From positions 6,545,501-6,609,500 of the forward strand of contig NZ_CP108036.1 of NCBI RefSeq assembly GCF_036170895.1: a DNA stretch of 64,000 nt, written 5' to 3'. Of this stretch, positions 32,096 to 41,071 are shown piece after piece. A program made the position numbers and the translations under genes. How positions within the stretch are numbered: the stretch's first letter is position 1; the number at the start of each line of letters is the position of its first letter. The notes under the pieces were generated by a model. It saw nothing but the letters and a program-made list of their open reading frames with translations, was not told the DNA's origin and searched no databases. This DNA comes from Streptomyces erythrochromogenes. Its GTDB lineage: Bacteria > Actinomycetota > Actinomycetes > Streptomycetales > Streptomycetaceae.

Positions 32096-34072
32096 GTGTC
32101 AGACGTCCGTGTGATCATCCAACGCGATTCCGAGCGGGACGAGCGCGTGGTGGCCACGGGCACTACGGCGGCGGAGCTCTTCGCCGGCGAGCGCACCATC
32201 GTCGCCGCCCGTGTGGCGGGCGAGCTCAAGGACCTCGCCTACGAGGTGCAGGACGGCGAGACCGTCGAGCCGGTGGAGATCTCCTCCGAGGACGGCCTCA
32301 ACATCCTGCGCCACTCGACCGCGCACGTCATGGCACAGGCCGTGCAGGAGCTGTTCCCCGAGGCCAAGCTCGGCATCGGCCCGCCGGTCCAGAACGGCTT
32401 CTACTACGACTTCGACGTGGCCCGGCCCTTCACCCCGGAGGACCTCAAGGCCATCGAGAAGAAGATGCAGGAGATCCAGAAGCGCGGCCAGCGCTTCTCC
32501 CGCCGCGTCGTCACCGACGAGGCGGCCCGCGAGGAGCTCGCCGACGAGCCGTACAAGCTGGAGCTCATCGGCATCAAGGGTTCCGCGTCCACCGACGACG
32601 GCGCGAACGTCGAGGTGGGCGGCGGCGAGCTGACCATCTACGACAATCTGGACGCCAAGACCGGCGACCTGTGCTGGAAGGACCTCTGCCGCGGTCCCCA
32701 CCTGCCCACCACCCGCAACATCCCGGCGTTCAAGCTCATGCGCAACGCCGCCGCCTACTGGCGCGGCAGCGAGAAGAACCCGATGCTCCAGCGCATCTAC
32801 GGCACCGCGTGGCCGTCGAAGGAGGAGCTGAAGGCCCACCTCGACTTCCTCGCCGAGGCCGAGAAGCGCGACCACCGCAAGCTCGGCAACGAGCTCGACC
32901 TCTTCTCCATCCCGGACGAGATCGGCTCCGGCCTCGCCGTCTTCCACCCGCGCGGCGGCATCATCCGCCGGGTCATGGAGGACTACTCGCGCAAGCGGCA
33001 CGAGGAGGAGGGCTACGAGTTCGTCTACTCCCCGCACGCCACCAAGGGCGCCCTCTTCGAGAAGAGCGGCCACCTGGACTGGTACGCGGAGGGCATGTAC
33101 CCCCCCATGCAGCTCGACGGTGGTACCGACTACTACCTCAAGCCCATGAACTGCCCGATGCACAACCTGATCTTCGACGCGCGCGGCCGCTCCTACCGCG
33201 AACTGCCGCTGCGCCTGTTTGAGTTCGGCACCGTGTACCGGTACGAGAAGTCGGGTGTCGTCCACGGCCTGACCCGCGCCCGCGGCTTCACCCAGGACGA
33301 CGCGCACATCTACTGCACCCGTGAGCAGATGGCGGAGGAGCTCGACACCACCCTCACCTTCGTGCTCAACCTGCTGCGCGACTACGGCCTGACCGACTTC
33401 TACCTGGAGCTGTCCACCAAGGACCCGGAGAAGTTCGTCGGCTCGGACGAGGCCTGGGAGGAGGCGACCGCGGTCCTCGCGCAGGTCGCCGAGAAGCAGG
33501 GCCTCCCGCTGGTCCCGGACCCGGGCGGCGCCGCCTTCTACGGTCCGAAGATCTCGGTGCAGTGCAAGGACGCCATCGGCCGTACCTGGCAGATGTCGAC
33601 CGTGCAGCTCGACTTCAACCTGCCGGAGCGCTTCAACCTGGAGTACACCGCGCCCGACGGCTCCCGTCAGCGTCCGGTCATGATCCACCGCGCGCTGTTC
33701 GGTTCCATCGAGCGGTTCTTCGCCGTGCTGCTGGAGCACTACGCGGGCGCCATGCCGCCGTGGCTGGCGCCGGTCCAGGCCGTCGGCATCCCGATCGGCG
33801 ACGGGCACGTCGAGTACCTGCAGGCGTTCGCCGCCGAGGCGAAGAAGCAGGGTCTGCGGGTCGAGGTGGACGCCTCCTCCGACCGCATGCAGAAGAAGAT
33901 CCGCAACCACCAGAAGCTCAAGGTGCCGTTCATGATCATCGTCGGTGACGAGGACATGGCGGCGGGCACGGTCTCCTTCCGCTACCGCGACGGTTCGCAG
34001 GAGAACGGCATCCCGAAGGACGAGGCGCTGGCCAAGCTGGCGAAGGTCGTCGCGGACCGCGTCCAGGTCTGA
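32096..34072 (+). CDS. thrS: Threonyl-tRNA synthetase
   Basis: The protein has 658 residues from GTG 32096, with AGGAGAGA at 32085-32092. It has the TGS domain (about 1-65), the editing domain with [10 protein letters not shown] (about 75) and [11 protein letters not shown], the class II catalytic core with the zinc cysteine in [12 protein letters not shown] (about 349), motif 2 ([22 protein letters not shown]) and the C-terminal anticodon-binding domain. It charges tRNA-Thr. The length is typical. The long repeat-bearing leader could influence its expression. Confidence 0.96.
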   Translation: MSDVRVIIQRDSERDERVVATGTTAAELFAGERTIVAARVAGELKDLAYEVQDGETVEPVEISSEDGLNILRHSTAHVMAQAVQELFPEAKLGIGPPVQNGFYYDFDVARPFTPEDLKAIEKKMQEIQKRGQRFSRRVVTDEAAREELADEPYKLELIGIKGSASTDDGANVEVGGGELTIYDNLDAKTGDLCWKDLCRGPHLPTTRNIPAFKLMRNAAAYWRGSEKNPMLQRIYGTAWPSKEELKAHLDFLAEAEKRDHRKLGNELDLFSIPDEIGSGLAVFHPRGGIIRRVMEDYSRKRHEEEGYEFVYSPHATKGALFEKSGHLDWYAEGMYPPMQLDGGTDYYLKPMNCPMHNLIFDARGRSYRELPLRLFEFGTVYRYEKSGVVHGLTRARGFTQDDAHIYCTREQMAEELDTTLTFVLNLLRDYGLTDFYLELSTKDPEKFVGSDEAWEEATAVLAQVAEKQGLPLVPDPGGAAFYGPKISVQCKDAIGRTWQMSTVQLDFNLPERFNLEYTAPDGSRQRPVMIHRALFGSIERFFAVLLEHYAGAMPPWLAPVQAVGIPIGDGHVEYLQAFAAEAKKQGLRVEVDASSDRMQKKIRNHQKLKVPFMIIVGDEDMAAGTVSFRYRDGSQENGIPKDEALAKLAKVVADRVQV

Positions 34073-34085
34073 TCCGCAACGTCGG

Positions 34086-34119
34086 GGCCCCCGGGAAGTG
34101 ATCACTTTCCGGGGGCCTT
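34086..34119 (+). terminator. Terminator after thrS
   Basis: GGCCCCCGG at 34086-34094 pairs with CCGGGGGCC at 34109-34117, with an inner AAGT/ACTT stem and GATC loop. Confidence 0.75.
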
Positions 34120-34142
34120 CCTCGTCCGCGCAGGCAAGGTCA

Positions 34143-34148
34143 TATGCT
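34143..34148 (+). promoter_or_regulatory. -10 element for a leaderless HIT-protein mRNA
   Basis: TATGCT is followed by seven bases and ATG 34156. It contains the alternative ATG 34144, which argues for the downstream start. Confidence 0.5.
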
Positions 34149-34155
34149 GCATGCC

Positions 34156-34704
34156 ATGACGACTGAGCCGGAGCAGCAGATCGGGGTCGGCACGCAGGAC
34201 GCGTTCCAGCGTCTGTGGACGCCCCACCGGATGGCCTACATCCAAGGGGAGAACAAGCCGACCGGCCCGGAGGCCGGGGACGGCTGTCCCTTCTGCGGGA
34301 TTCCGGAGATGTCCGACCAGGACGGCCTGGTCGTGGCGCGGGGCAAGCACGTCTACGCCGTGCTGAACCTCTACCCCTACAACGGCGGCCACCTGATGGT
34401 CGTGCCGTACCGCCACGTCGCCGACTACACCGAGCTCGACGCCCCGGAGACGGCCGAGCTGGCCGACCTCACCAAGCGGGCGATGGTGGCGCTCCGCAAG
34501 GCCTCGGGTGCGCACGGGTTCAACATCGGCATGAACCAGGGCGCGGCGGCCGGCGCCGGCATCGCCGCGCACCTGCACCAGCACATCGTGCCCCGCTGGG
34601 GCGGGGACACGAACTTCATGCCGGTGGTCGGCCACACCAAGGTGCTGCCCCAACTCCTGGCGGACACGCGCCAGATGCTCGCCGACGCTTGGCCCGTGGG
34701 CTGA
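34156..34704 (+). CDS. HIT-family nucleotide hydrolase/phosphorylase
   Basis: The protein has 182 residues from ATG 34156 (ATG 34144 would add four). The zinc-like CPFC pair at about 40-43 and the HIT motif HLHQHIVPR (about 137) place it with actinobacterial diadenosine-polyphosphate phosphorylase or hydrolase-type HIT proteins. These cleave Ap4A-like or nucleotide-amide substrates in the cytoplasm. It lies directly after thrS; aminoacyl-tRNA synthetases are a source of Ap4A, which may explain the pairing. Confidence 0.9.
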   Translation: MTTEPEQQIGVGTQDAFQRLWTPHRMAYIQGENKPTGPEAGDGCPFCGIPEMSDQDGLVVARGKHVYAVLNLYPYNGGHLMVVPYRHVADYTELDAPETAELADLTKRAMVALRKASGAHGFNIGMNQGAAAGAGIAAHLHQHIVPRWGGDTNFMPVVGHTKVLPQLLADTRQMLADAWPVG

Positions 34705-34755
34705 CCTCCGGGGGCTCCGCACGCCCGGCGGGCGGCGGTGCCCACGCCTCGCGGC

Positions 34756-35157
34756 CTACGCCTCGCGGTTCTCGCGCCGGGCCCGCAGCTCGGCCTCGAC
34801 GTCGAACTCCTTCAGGTTGAGGGGAGGGCCCGGCGGGGGCATCCGCAAGGCCGCCCGGATCTTGTCATTGACCTCGGTGAGGAGGGCCCGCGCCTCGCGC
34901 TCCGTGCGCGCCGCCGCGGCCGCCTCGCGGGCGTCCTCGGCCTCCTTGCGCAGGGCGAGCGCCGGCGGGAGGGCCGCGAAGCCCTCGCGGTGCATCTTGC
35001 CCCGGATCCACCACAGCTCGTCGTACGGGGCGTCCAGCGAGGCCATCGGCTTGCCGAAGCCGGGCAGCTCCTCGAAGTCGCCGCGTGCGGTGGCCTGCCT
35101 GATCTGCCGGTCCACGAAGGACTCGAAGTCCACGCCAGGCGGTTTGCGCTCGGTCAT
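34756..35157 (-). CDS. DUF1992 (DnaJC28-like) protein
   Basis: The 133-residue protein starts at ATG 35157. The DUF1992 signature is clear (FVDRQIRQATARGDFEELPGFGKPM, about 14-38). The middle is a charged helical coil (LALRKEAEDAREAAAAARTEREARALL). No J-domain is present despite the family name. Function is unknown. Confidence 0.86.
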   Translation of the reverse strand: MTERKPPGVDFESFVDRQIRQATARGDFEELPGFGKPMASLDAPYDELWWIRGKMHREGFAALPPALALRKEAEDAREAAAAARTEREARALLTEVNDKIRAALRMPPPGPPLNLKEFDVEAELRARRENREA

Positions 35158-35199
35158 GGTTGCCTCCTCGGGCCGTCTCCTCGTCTCCCTCCAGCCTAA

Positions 35200-36864
35200 C
35201 TAGGCGTCGTAGACGTCCGCCTTGCGCGGGGCGGGCTCCTGGATGAGGCCGCTCATGATCGAGGAGCGGTTGGTGAAGCGATCGGTGTCCACGCCGTTCT
35301 CCTCCAGGACCTTGAAGGTCGCCGCGTGGATCGACCGCAGGACCGGAGCCACCGTGCGCAGGGCGTCGTCGGCCATGAACCGGTGGCGCCACATCGAACT
35401 CGCCCAGACGTGGCGCAGGCCGAAGGGTTCGGGCAGGACCAGCTTGCCGCCGAAGAAGTCGAGGACCGGCGGGTACCAGGTCAGCGGCGCCCGCACGGCG
35501 AGGCGCACCACCTCCTGGGCGTCCACCAGCGGCAGCGGCTTCTCCACGGTCTCCCAGAAGCGGATGCTCTTGGGCACCTCCACCACCGGGGCCTTGGACT
35601 TGGTGGTGAACAGGCCGTGCACGGGGCCCAGGGCGTGCGCGGTGACGTCCACGCGCAGCGTCTTGTAGAGCACGGTGACGGTGACCAGCATGTTGATGAT
35701 CAGCTGGCCGTCCCAGAGCGGGTACTGGATGCCCAGGTAGTGGCGGTTCCCGGAGTTGAACTGCTGCTCGTTGCAGATCCGGGTGACCTCGTGCGGCTTG
35801 ACGAGGAAGGCGTCGACGTTCTCGCCGGTGGGGCGGGCCACCTCGGCGGCGCCCTCGCCGACCGGGGTGACGATCCAGTGCTGGATCGCGGCGGGCGGGA
35901 AGCCGCCGGTGTGCAGCGGGCCGCGCTCCAGCTTGCGCAGCTGGGCGTCGATCGCGCGTATGACGTCCCAGGCGCGGAAGGGGTGGATCTCCTTGCCCTC
36001 GTCCTTCGGGGCGAGCTCCTCGGCCATCTGCCAGTTGCCCCAGCGGGTGCCCATGCCCAGGATGCCCTTGGGGCCGGCGTAGAAGACCTGGTTGCTGCGG
36101 TCCTCCGCGGTGAGCTTGGCGAGCTGGAGGCGCAGGTCCTCGCGGGCCTTCTCGTCGGGGTTGCCGGGCACCGCCTCCGGGATCTTGGCGGCGACCCCGC
36201 CGCCGGACAGCAGTCCGTCCCAGCGTTCGCGCAGGTCGCGGGCGGTGGACTCGCAGGTGCGGCGGGCGAGCAGCCAGCCCAGCGCGGGAACGATGATCAT
36301 TCCGCGGACGTAGAGGCCGAGGAAGCCGGTGAGCGGCAGCCTGAACATCAGGACGGCCACCACGATGCCGATGCCCACCAGGAGCGTGGTACCCAGCCAG
36401 GAGTGCTTGCCCTGCTTGGAGGCCAGGGACTTGCGGAGCTGGAAGAGGCCCAGCCACAGCAGCAGCCCGGGCAGGAACAGCACACCGCAGACCAGCATGA
36501 TCAGCCGGAGCCTGCGGTCGCGCTCCTTGCGGATGCGGGACGCGGCCAGGCAGTGCTCCACGACCGTCTGCGGGTCGGCGCCGAAGGACTGGATGAGCGG
36601 CTTGCGGCCGGACCCCAGGGTGCGGGCCTCGACGGCCCGGCAGAAGGCCTCGCCGAGGCTGGGCTCGAAGAGGGAGAGCTTCGGGGGCTTCACCGTGGCC
36701 GGGTGGTTCTCGCTGTTGGCCCCGAGTATGGCCTCGAGCTTGCTGTCCTTGCCGCCGTCGCGGTACGCGGCCGAGGCGAGGGCGTTGGTCGCCGCCGTCT
36801 GCCCCCCGCCGTTCTGCAGTGGAATCTGCGCGCCGGGCCTGAAATCGAATCCGTCGTCCGCCAC
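35200..36864 (-). CDS. Actinobacterial membrane protein of unknown function
   Basis: The 554-residue protein begins with a polar region (FRPGAQIPLQNGGGQTAATNALASAAYRDGG). A basic segment (ASRIRKERDRRLR) leads into a hydrophobic cluster at about 122-205 (LIMLVCGVLFLPGLLLWLGL, TLLVGIGIVVAVLMFRLPLTGFLGLYVRGMIIVPALGWLL). About 340 mostly soluble residues follow, including KGILGMGTRWGNWQMAEEL, HYLGIQYPLWDGQLIINML and SSMWRHRFMADDALR. I recognise no catalytic motif. It sits 139 bases beyond the end of the EF-G-like gene, on the same strand. Confidence 0.82.
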   Translation of the reverse strand: MADDGFDFRPGAQIPLQNGGGQTAATNALASAAYRDGGKDSKLEAILGANSENHPATVKPPKLSLFEPSLGEAFCRAVEARTLGSGRKPLIQSFGADPQTVVEHCLAASRIRKERDRRLRLIMLVCGVLFLPGLLLWLGLFQLRKSLASKQGKHSWLGTTLLVGIGIVVAVLMFRLPLTGFLGLYVRGMIIVPALGWLLARRTCESTARDLRERWDGLLSGGGVAAKIPEAVPGNPDEKAREDLRLQLAKLTAEDRSNQVFYAGPKGILGMGTRWGNWQMAEELAPKDEGKEIHPFRAWDVIRAIDAQLRKLERGPLHTGGFPPAAIQHWIVTPVGEGAAEVARPTGENVDAFLVKPHEVTRICNEQQFNSGNRHYLGIQYPLWDGQLIINMLVTVTVLYKTLRVDVTAHALGPVHGLFTTKSKAPVVEVPKSIRFWETVEKPLPLVDAQEVVRLAVRAPLTWYPPVLDFFGGKLVLPEPFGLRHVWASSMWRHRFMADDALRTVAPVLRSIHAATFKVLEENGVDTDRFTNRSSIMSGLIQEPAPRKADVYDA

Positions 36865-36953
36865 CGCTGCCCCCCTCGCTTGCGTTCCTGCTCTTTTGGT
36901 GCGCCGACGAGCCTATCGGCGGATCTCGCCCCATGGTCATGGGACAGGGAAAT

Positions 36954-36985
36954 GCCGCCCACCGCAAGACGGTTGGGTGGGCGGC
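36954..36985 (-). terminator. Terminator after the EF-G-like gene
   Basis: GCCGCCCACC at 36954-36963 pairs with GGTGGGCGGC at 36976-36985 around 12 bases, just beyond the stop at 37004. Confidence 0.65.
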
Positions 36986-37003
36986 ACCCCGGTGCTACCT
37001 CAA

Positions 37004-39199
37004 CTACGTTCCCTTCTCCGTCTGTTCGCGCACCTTTTCCGCGATCTGGGGCGGCATGGGCTCGTGCCGGGCGTAGGCGCGGGCGAAGCGGCCGGTGCCG
37101 TGCGAGACGGAGCGCAGCTCGACGGCGTAGCGGCCGATCTCGATCTCGGGGATCTCGGCGCGGACCCGGGTGCGCCCGGCCCCGGCCTGGTCGGTGCCGA
37201 CGACACGGCCGCGGCGGCCCGCGAGATCGCTCATGACGGGCCCGACGTACTCGTCGGGGATCAGGACGTCGAGCTCGGCGACCGGTTCGAGCAGGTCGAT
37301 CCGGGCCTCCGCCGCGGCCTCGCGCAGGGCGAGCGCGCCCGCGGTCTGGAACGCGGCGTCCGAGGAGTCCACCGAGTGCGCCTTGCCGTCGAGGAGGGTG
37401 ATGCGTACGTCGACCAGCGGGTAGCCGGCGGCGACCCCGCGGGCGGCCTGGCTGCGCACGCCCTTCTCCACGGACGGGATGAACTGGCGGGGCACGGAGC
37501 CGCCGACGACCTTGTCGACGAACTCGATGCCGCTGCCGGGCGGGAGCGGTTCCACCTCGATCTCGCAGATGGCGAACTGGCCGTGGCCGCCGGACTGTTT
37601 GACGTGCCGGCCGCGGCCGGCCGCCTTGCCGCCGAAGGTCTCGCGCAGGCTCACCTTGTGCGGGACGGGGTCGACCTGGACGCCGTAGCGGGTGCGCAGC
37701 CGCTCCAGGGCGACGTCCTGGTGTGCCTCGCCCAGGCTCCACAGGACCACCTGGTGGGTGTGTGGGTTCTGCTCCAGCCGCATGGTGGGGTCCTCGGCGA
37801 CGAGCCGGGCCAGGCCCTGGGAGAGCTTGTCCTCGTCGGCCTTGCTGTGGGCCTCGATGGCGAGGGGGAGCAGGGGGTCGGGCATGGTCCACGGCGCCAT
37901 GAGGAGGGGGTCGTCCTTGGCGGAGAGGGTGTCGCCGGTCTCCGCGCGGCTGAGTTTGGCCACGCAGGCCAGGTCCCCGGCGATGCACCGGCCGAGAACG
38001 CGCTGCTGTTTGCCGAAGGGGGCGGTCAGGGTGCCGATCCGCTCGTCGACGTCGTGGTCCTCGTGCCCCCGGTCGGCCAGGCCGTGCCCGCTGACGTGGA
38101 CGGTCTCCTCCGGGTTCAGGGTGCCGGAGAAGATGCGTACGAGGGACACGCGGCCGACGTAGGGGTCGGAGGAGGTCTTGACGACCTCGGCGACCAGGGG
38201 TCCGGCGGGATCGCAGGTGACGTCGGGGCGGGCGGAGCCGTCGGGACGGGTGACGGTGACGGCGGGGCGCTCCAGGGGGGTCGGGAAGCCGCCGGTGATC
38301 AGTTCGAGGAGTTCCACGGTGCCGAGGCCCTGGCGGGCGCCGTCGGCGGCCGGGGCGGCCATCAGGACGGGGTGGAAGGTGCCGCGGGCGACGGCGCGCT
38401 CCAGGTCGTCGACGAGGGTCTTGAGGTCTATGTCCTCGCCGCCGAGGTAGCGGTCCATGAGGGTCTCGTCCTCGCTCTCGGCGATGATCCCCTCGATGAG
38501 CCGCGCGCGGGCCGCGGTGATGAGGTCCAGCTCGGCCGGGTCCGGGTCGCGCTCCACGCGCTCGCCGGAGGCGTACTCGTACACGCGCTGGGACAGCAGG
38601 CCGAGCAGGCCGGTGACGGGGGCGTGCCCGTCCGGGCCGGCGGGGCCGTGCAGGGGGAGGTAGAGCGGGATGACCGCGTCGGGGTCCTCCGCGCCGAAGA
38701 TCTCGCCGCAGACGGTGGTCATCTGCGCGTAGTCGGAGCGGGCGGCCTCCAGGTGGGTCACGACGATGGCGCGGGGCATGCCTACGGCCTCGCACTCGTC
38801 CCAGACCATGCGGGTGGCGCCGTCGATCCCGTCCGAGGCCGAGACGACGAAAAGGGCCGCGTCCGCTGCGCGCAGACCGGCCCTGAGTTCCCCGACGAAG
38901 TCGGCGTATCCGGGGGTGTCCAAGATGTTGATCTTGATCCCGTCCCATTCGACGGGGACGAGGGAGAGCTGGATGGAACGCTGGCGTCGGTGTTCGATCT
39001 CGTCGTAGTCGGAGACGGTGGCGCCGTCCTCGACCCGACCGGCCCGGTTGACCGCTCCGGCGGTCAGGGCGAGGGCTTCGACCAGTGTGGTCTTGCCGGA
39101 TCCGCTGTGGCCGACCAGCACGACGTTCCGTATGGACGAGGGGCGGTCGGCCGTCAGTGCCCTGCCGGCGGCTCCGGCTTGGTGTGATGTGGCTCCCAT
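37004..39199 (-). CDS. EF-G-like protein (EF-G2 type) with altered GTPase motifs
   Basis: The 731-residue protein starts at ATG 39199 and is collinear with EF-G through domains II to V. The P-loop is intact (GHSGSGKTTL, about 30). Switch I reads RRQRSIQL where EF-G has RGITI, so the conserved Thr is missing. G3 is DTPGY rather than DTPGH, so the catalytic His is replaced by Tyr. G4 is THLE in place of NKxD. It is probably a ribosome-related factor with weak or no ordinary translocase activity; mycobacterial EF-G2 is reported to lack ribosome-stimulated GTPase. It is not fusA. Confidence 0.9.
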   Translation of the reverse strand: MGATSHQAGAAGRALTADRPSSIRNVVLVGHSGSGKTTLVEALALTAGAVNRAGRVEDGATVSDYDEIEHRRQRSIQLSLVPVEWDGIKINILDTPGYADFVGELRAGLRAADAALFVVSASDGIDGATRMVWDECEAVGMPRAIVVTHLEAARSDYAQMTTVCGEIFGAEDPDAVIPLYLPLHGPAGPDGHAPVTGLLGLLSQRVYEYASGERVERDPDPAELDLITAARARLIEGIIAESEDETLMDRYLGGEDIDLKTLVDDLERAVARGTFHPVLMAAPAADGARQGLGTVELLELITGGFPTPLERPAVTVTRPDGSARPDVTCDPAGPLVAEVVKTSSDPYVGRVSLVRIFSGTLNPEETVHVSGHGLADRGHEDHDVDERIGTLTAPFGKQQRVLGRCIAGDLACVAKLSRAETGDTLSAKDDPLLMAPWTMPDPLLPLAIEAHSKADEDKLSQGLARLVAEDPTMRLEQNPHTHQVVLWSLGEAHQDVALERLRTRYGVQVDPVPHKVSLRETFGGKAAGRGRHVKQSGGHGQFAICEIEVEPLPPGSGIEFVDKVVGGSVPRQFIPSVEKGVRSQAARGVAAGYPLVDVRITLLDGKAHSVDSSDAAFQTAGALALREAAAEARIDLLEPVAELDVLIPDEYVGPVMSDLAGRRGRVVGTDQAGAGRTRVRAEIPEIEIGRYAVELRSVSHGTGRFARAYARHEPMPPQIAEKVREQTEKGT

Positions 39200-39250
39200 G
39201 GTGCTCGTGCCTCCCGGTGGTGACGGTGAGGAGGGTGGGTTCCTTGTCCC

Positions 39251-39269
39251 CGCGCATGAGGAATGCGCG
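39251..39269. promoter_or_regulatory. Inverted repeat upstream of the EF-G-like gene
   Basis: CGCGCAT at 39251-39257 and ATGCGCG at 39263-39269 are perfect reverse complements around GAGGA. The distance to the EF-G-like start (about 50 bases) suits an operator. Confidence 0.4.
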
Positions 39270-39441
39270 GTTCTACGAGCTTTGCACTGCTGTCACACCG
39301 CGTCCATACGTCGTACCGGGGACGTACCGGGGACGTACGGGGGCCTTACCCGTGACGCACAGGCGGCGGTCCGCGGCATGAAGAACGCCTTACGGGCGAG
39401 AACCGGTGGGTGCGCGGCGTTCCGGCGGCGGCGTGCTGGCT

Positions 39442-39447
39442 ACGATG
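39442..39447 (+). promoter_or_regulatory. -10 element of the pgsA operon
   Basis: TACGAT lies 54 bases before pgsA; no clear -35 is visible. Confidence 0.35.
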
Positions 39448-39500
39448 GGCCAGCCGGTGGCCGTGGTGGCCGTGCGGCCCAGCGACCCTCCGGGAAGGCC

Positions 39501-40166
39501 ATGCTGAACAAGTACGCGCGTGCATTCTTCACGCGTGTTCTCACGCCATTCGCCGCATTTCTGCTCCGGCGGGGGGTGAGCCCGGACGCGGTCACCCTGA
39601 TCGGCACGGCCGGAGTGGTGGCGGGCGCGCTGGTCTTCTTCCCCCGCGGGGAGTTCTTCTGGGGCACCATCACCATCACCCTCTTCGTCTTCTCCGACCT
39701 CGTCGACGGGAACATGGCCCGCCAGGCCGGGATCTCCAGCCGGTGGGGCGCCTTCCTCGACTCCACCCTCGACCGGGTGGCCGACGCGGCGATCTTCGGC
39801 GGCCTCGCCCTCTGGTACGCCGGCTCCGGCAACGACAACGCGCTGTGCGCGGTGGCGATCTTCTGCCTGGCCAGCGGCCAGGTGGTGTCCTACACCAAGG
39901 CGCGCGGCGAGTCGATCGGGCTGCCGGTGGCCGTCAACGGGCTCATCGAGCGCGCCGAGCGCCTGGTGATCTCGCTGGTCGCGGCCGGCCTGTCCGGACT
40001 GCAGACCTTCGGGGTGCCGTCCTGGATCGGCGTCCTCCTGCCGATCGCCCTGTGGGTGGTCGCCGTCGGGTCGCTCGTCACCCTGATCCAGCGCGTGGTC
40101 ACCGTACGCCGCGAGTCCGCTGAGGCCGACGCCGCGGCGGCCGCCTCCGAAGGGGGCGCCGCCTGA
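39501..40166 (+). CDS. pgsA: Phosphatidylinositol phosphate synthase (CDP-alcohol phosphatidyltransferase)
   Basis: The protein has 221 residues from ATG 39501, with GGAAGG at 39493-39498. The CDP-alcohol phosphatidyltransferase motif is complete (SDLVDGNMARQAG, then WGAFLDSTLDRVAD, about 66-96), embedded in about six membrane helices. Context with PIM genes indicates the actinobacterial enzyme joining CDP-diacylglycerol to inositol-1-phosphate. Its stop overlaps the start of the acyltransferase gene (TGATG at 40164-40168), the first of three coupled genes. Confidence 0.93.
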   Translation: MLNKYARAFFTRVLTPFAAFLLRRGVSPDAVTLIGTAGVVAGALVFFPRGEFFWGTITITLFVFSDLVDGNMARQAGISSRWGAFLDSTLDRVADAAIFGGLALWYAGSGNDNALCAVAIFCLASGQVVSYTKARGESIGLPVAVNGLIERAERLVISLVAAGLSGLQTFGVPSWIGVLLPIALWVVAVGSLVTLIQRVVTVRRESAEADAAAAASEGGAA

Positions 40167-41071
40167 TGGGCGCCGCACAGGACAAGCTGGTGGACGGCCT
40201 GTACGGGCTCGGCTGGGCCGGGGTCAAGAAGCTGCCCGAGCCGGCCGCCGTTGCCCTCGGCCGGCGGATCGCGGACTTCGCGTGGAAGCGCCGCGGCAAG
40301 AGCGTGCTGCGCCTGGAGTCGAACCTGGCCCGGGTGGTGCCCGACGCCGGCCCCGAGCGGCTGCGCGAGCTCTCCCGGGCCGGCATGCGCTCGTACATGC
40401 GGTACTGGATGGAGTCCTTCCGGCTGCCGACCATGGACCCGGAGCGGTTCGGCACGGACGTCGAGTTCAAGGACGAGCACATCCTGCGCGAAGCCCTCGC
40501 CTCCGGACGCGGGGTCGTCGTCGCCCTGCCGCACCTCGCCAACTGGGACCTTGCCGGGGCCTGGGCCATCGGCCACATCGGGGTGCCCTTCACCACGGTC
40601 GCCGAGCGCCTCAAGCCCGAGACCCTCTACGACCGCTTCGTGGCCTACCGCGAGAGCCTGGGCATGGAGGTCCTGCCGCACAGCGGCGGCGCCGCCTTCG
40701 GCATCCTCGCCCGGCGGCTGCGCTCCGGCGGCCTGGTCTGCCTGGTCGCGGACCGGGACCTGTCCGCCTCCGGCGTCGAGGTCGACTTCTTCGGCGCCAC
40801 GGCACGCATGCCGGCCGGACCGGCGCTGCTGGCCCAGCAGACGGGTGCGGTGCTGCTCCCGGCCACCCTGCACTACGGCGACACGCCGAAGATGTACGGC
40901 CGGATCCACCCCGAGGTGGAGGTCCCGAAGACCGGGACCCGGGCCGAGAAGACCACCGTCATGACCCAGGCGGTGGCGGACGCCTTCGCGTGGGGCATCG
41001 CCGAGCACCCGGAGGACTGGCACATGCTTCAGCGGCTCTGGCTGGAAGACCTGGAGGAGCGCACGCTGTGA
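40166..41071 (+). CDS. patA: Phosphatidylinositol mannoside acyltransferase (LpxL/HtrB family)
   Basis: The protein has 301 residues from ATG 40166. The LpxL/HtrB-type acyltransferase motif HLANWD (about residue 116) and FFGATARMPAGPALLAQQTG place it in the family of mycobacterial PatA (Rv2611c type), which acylates the mannose of PIM1/PIM2 on the inner leaflet. It lies between pgsA and pimA with overlapping starts and stops on both sides, so the three should be translated together. Confidence 0.91.
   Translation: MGAAQDKLVDGLYGLGWAGVKKLPEPAAVALGRRIADFAWKRRGKSVLRLESNLARVVPDAGPERLRELSRAGMRSYMRYWMESFRLPTMDPERFGTDVEFKDEHILREALASGRGVVVALPHLANWDLAGAWAIGHIGVPFTTVAERLKPETLYDRFVAYRESLGMEVLPHSGGAAFGILARRLRSGGLVCLVADRDLSASGVEVDFFGATARMPAGPALLAQQTGAVLLPATLHYGDTPKMYGRIHPEVEVPKTGTRAEKTTVMTQAVADAFAWGIAEHPEDWHMLQRLWLEDLEERTL

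Larger units (their letters stand above)
39200..39500. other. Divergent intergenic region between the EF-G-like gene and pgsA
   Basis: This 301-base stretch contains a 7+5+7 inverted repeat (39251-39269), a short direct repeat of GTACCGGGGAC near 39315-39335, and a TACGAT at 39442-39447 that could be the pgsA -10. No gene is seen. Confidence 0.45.
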
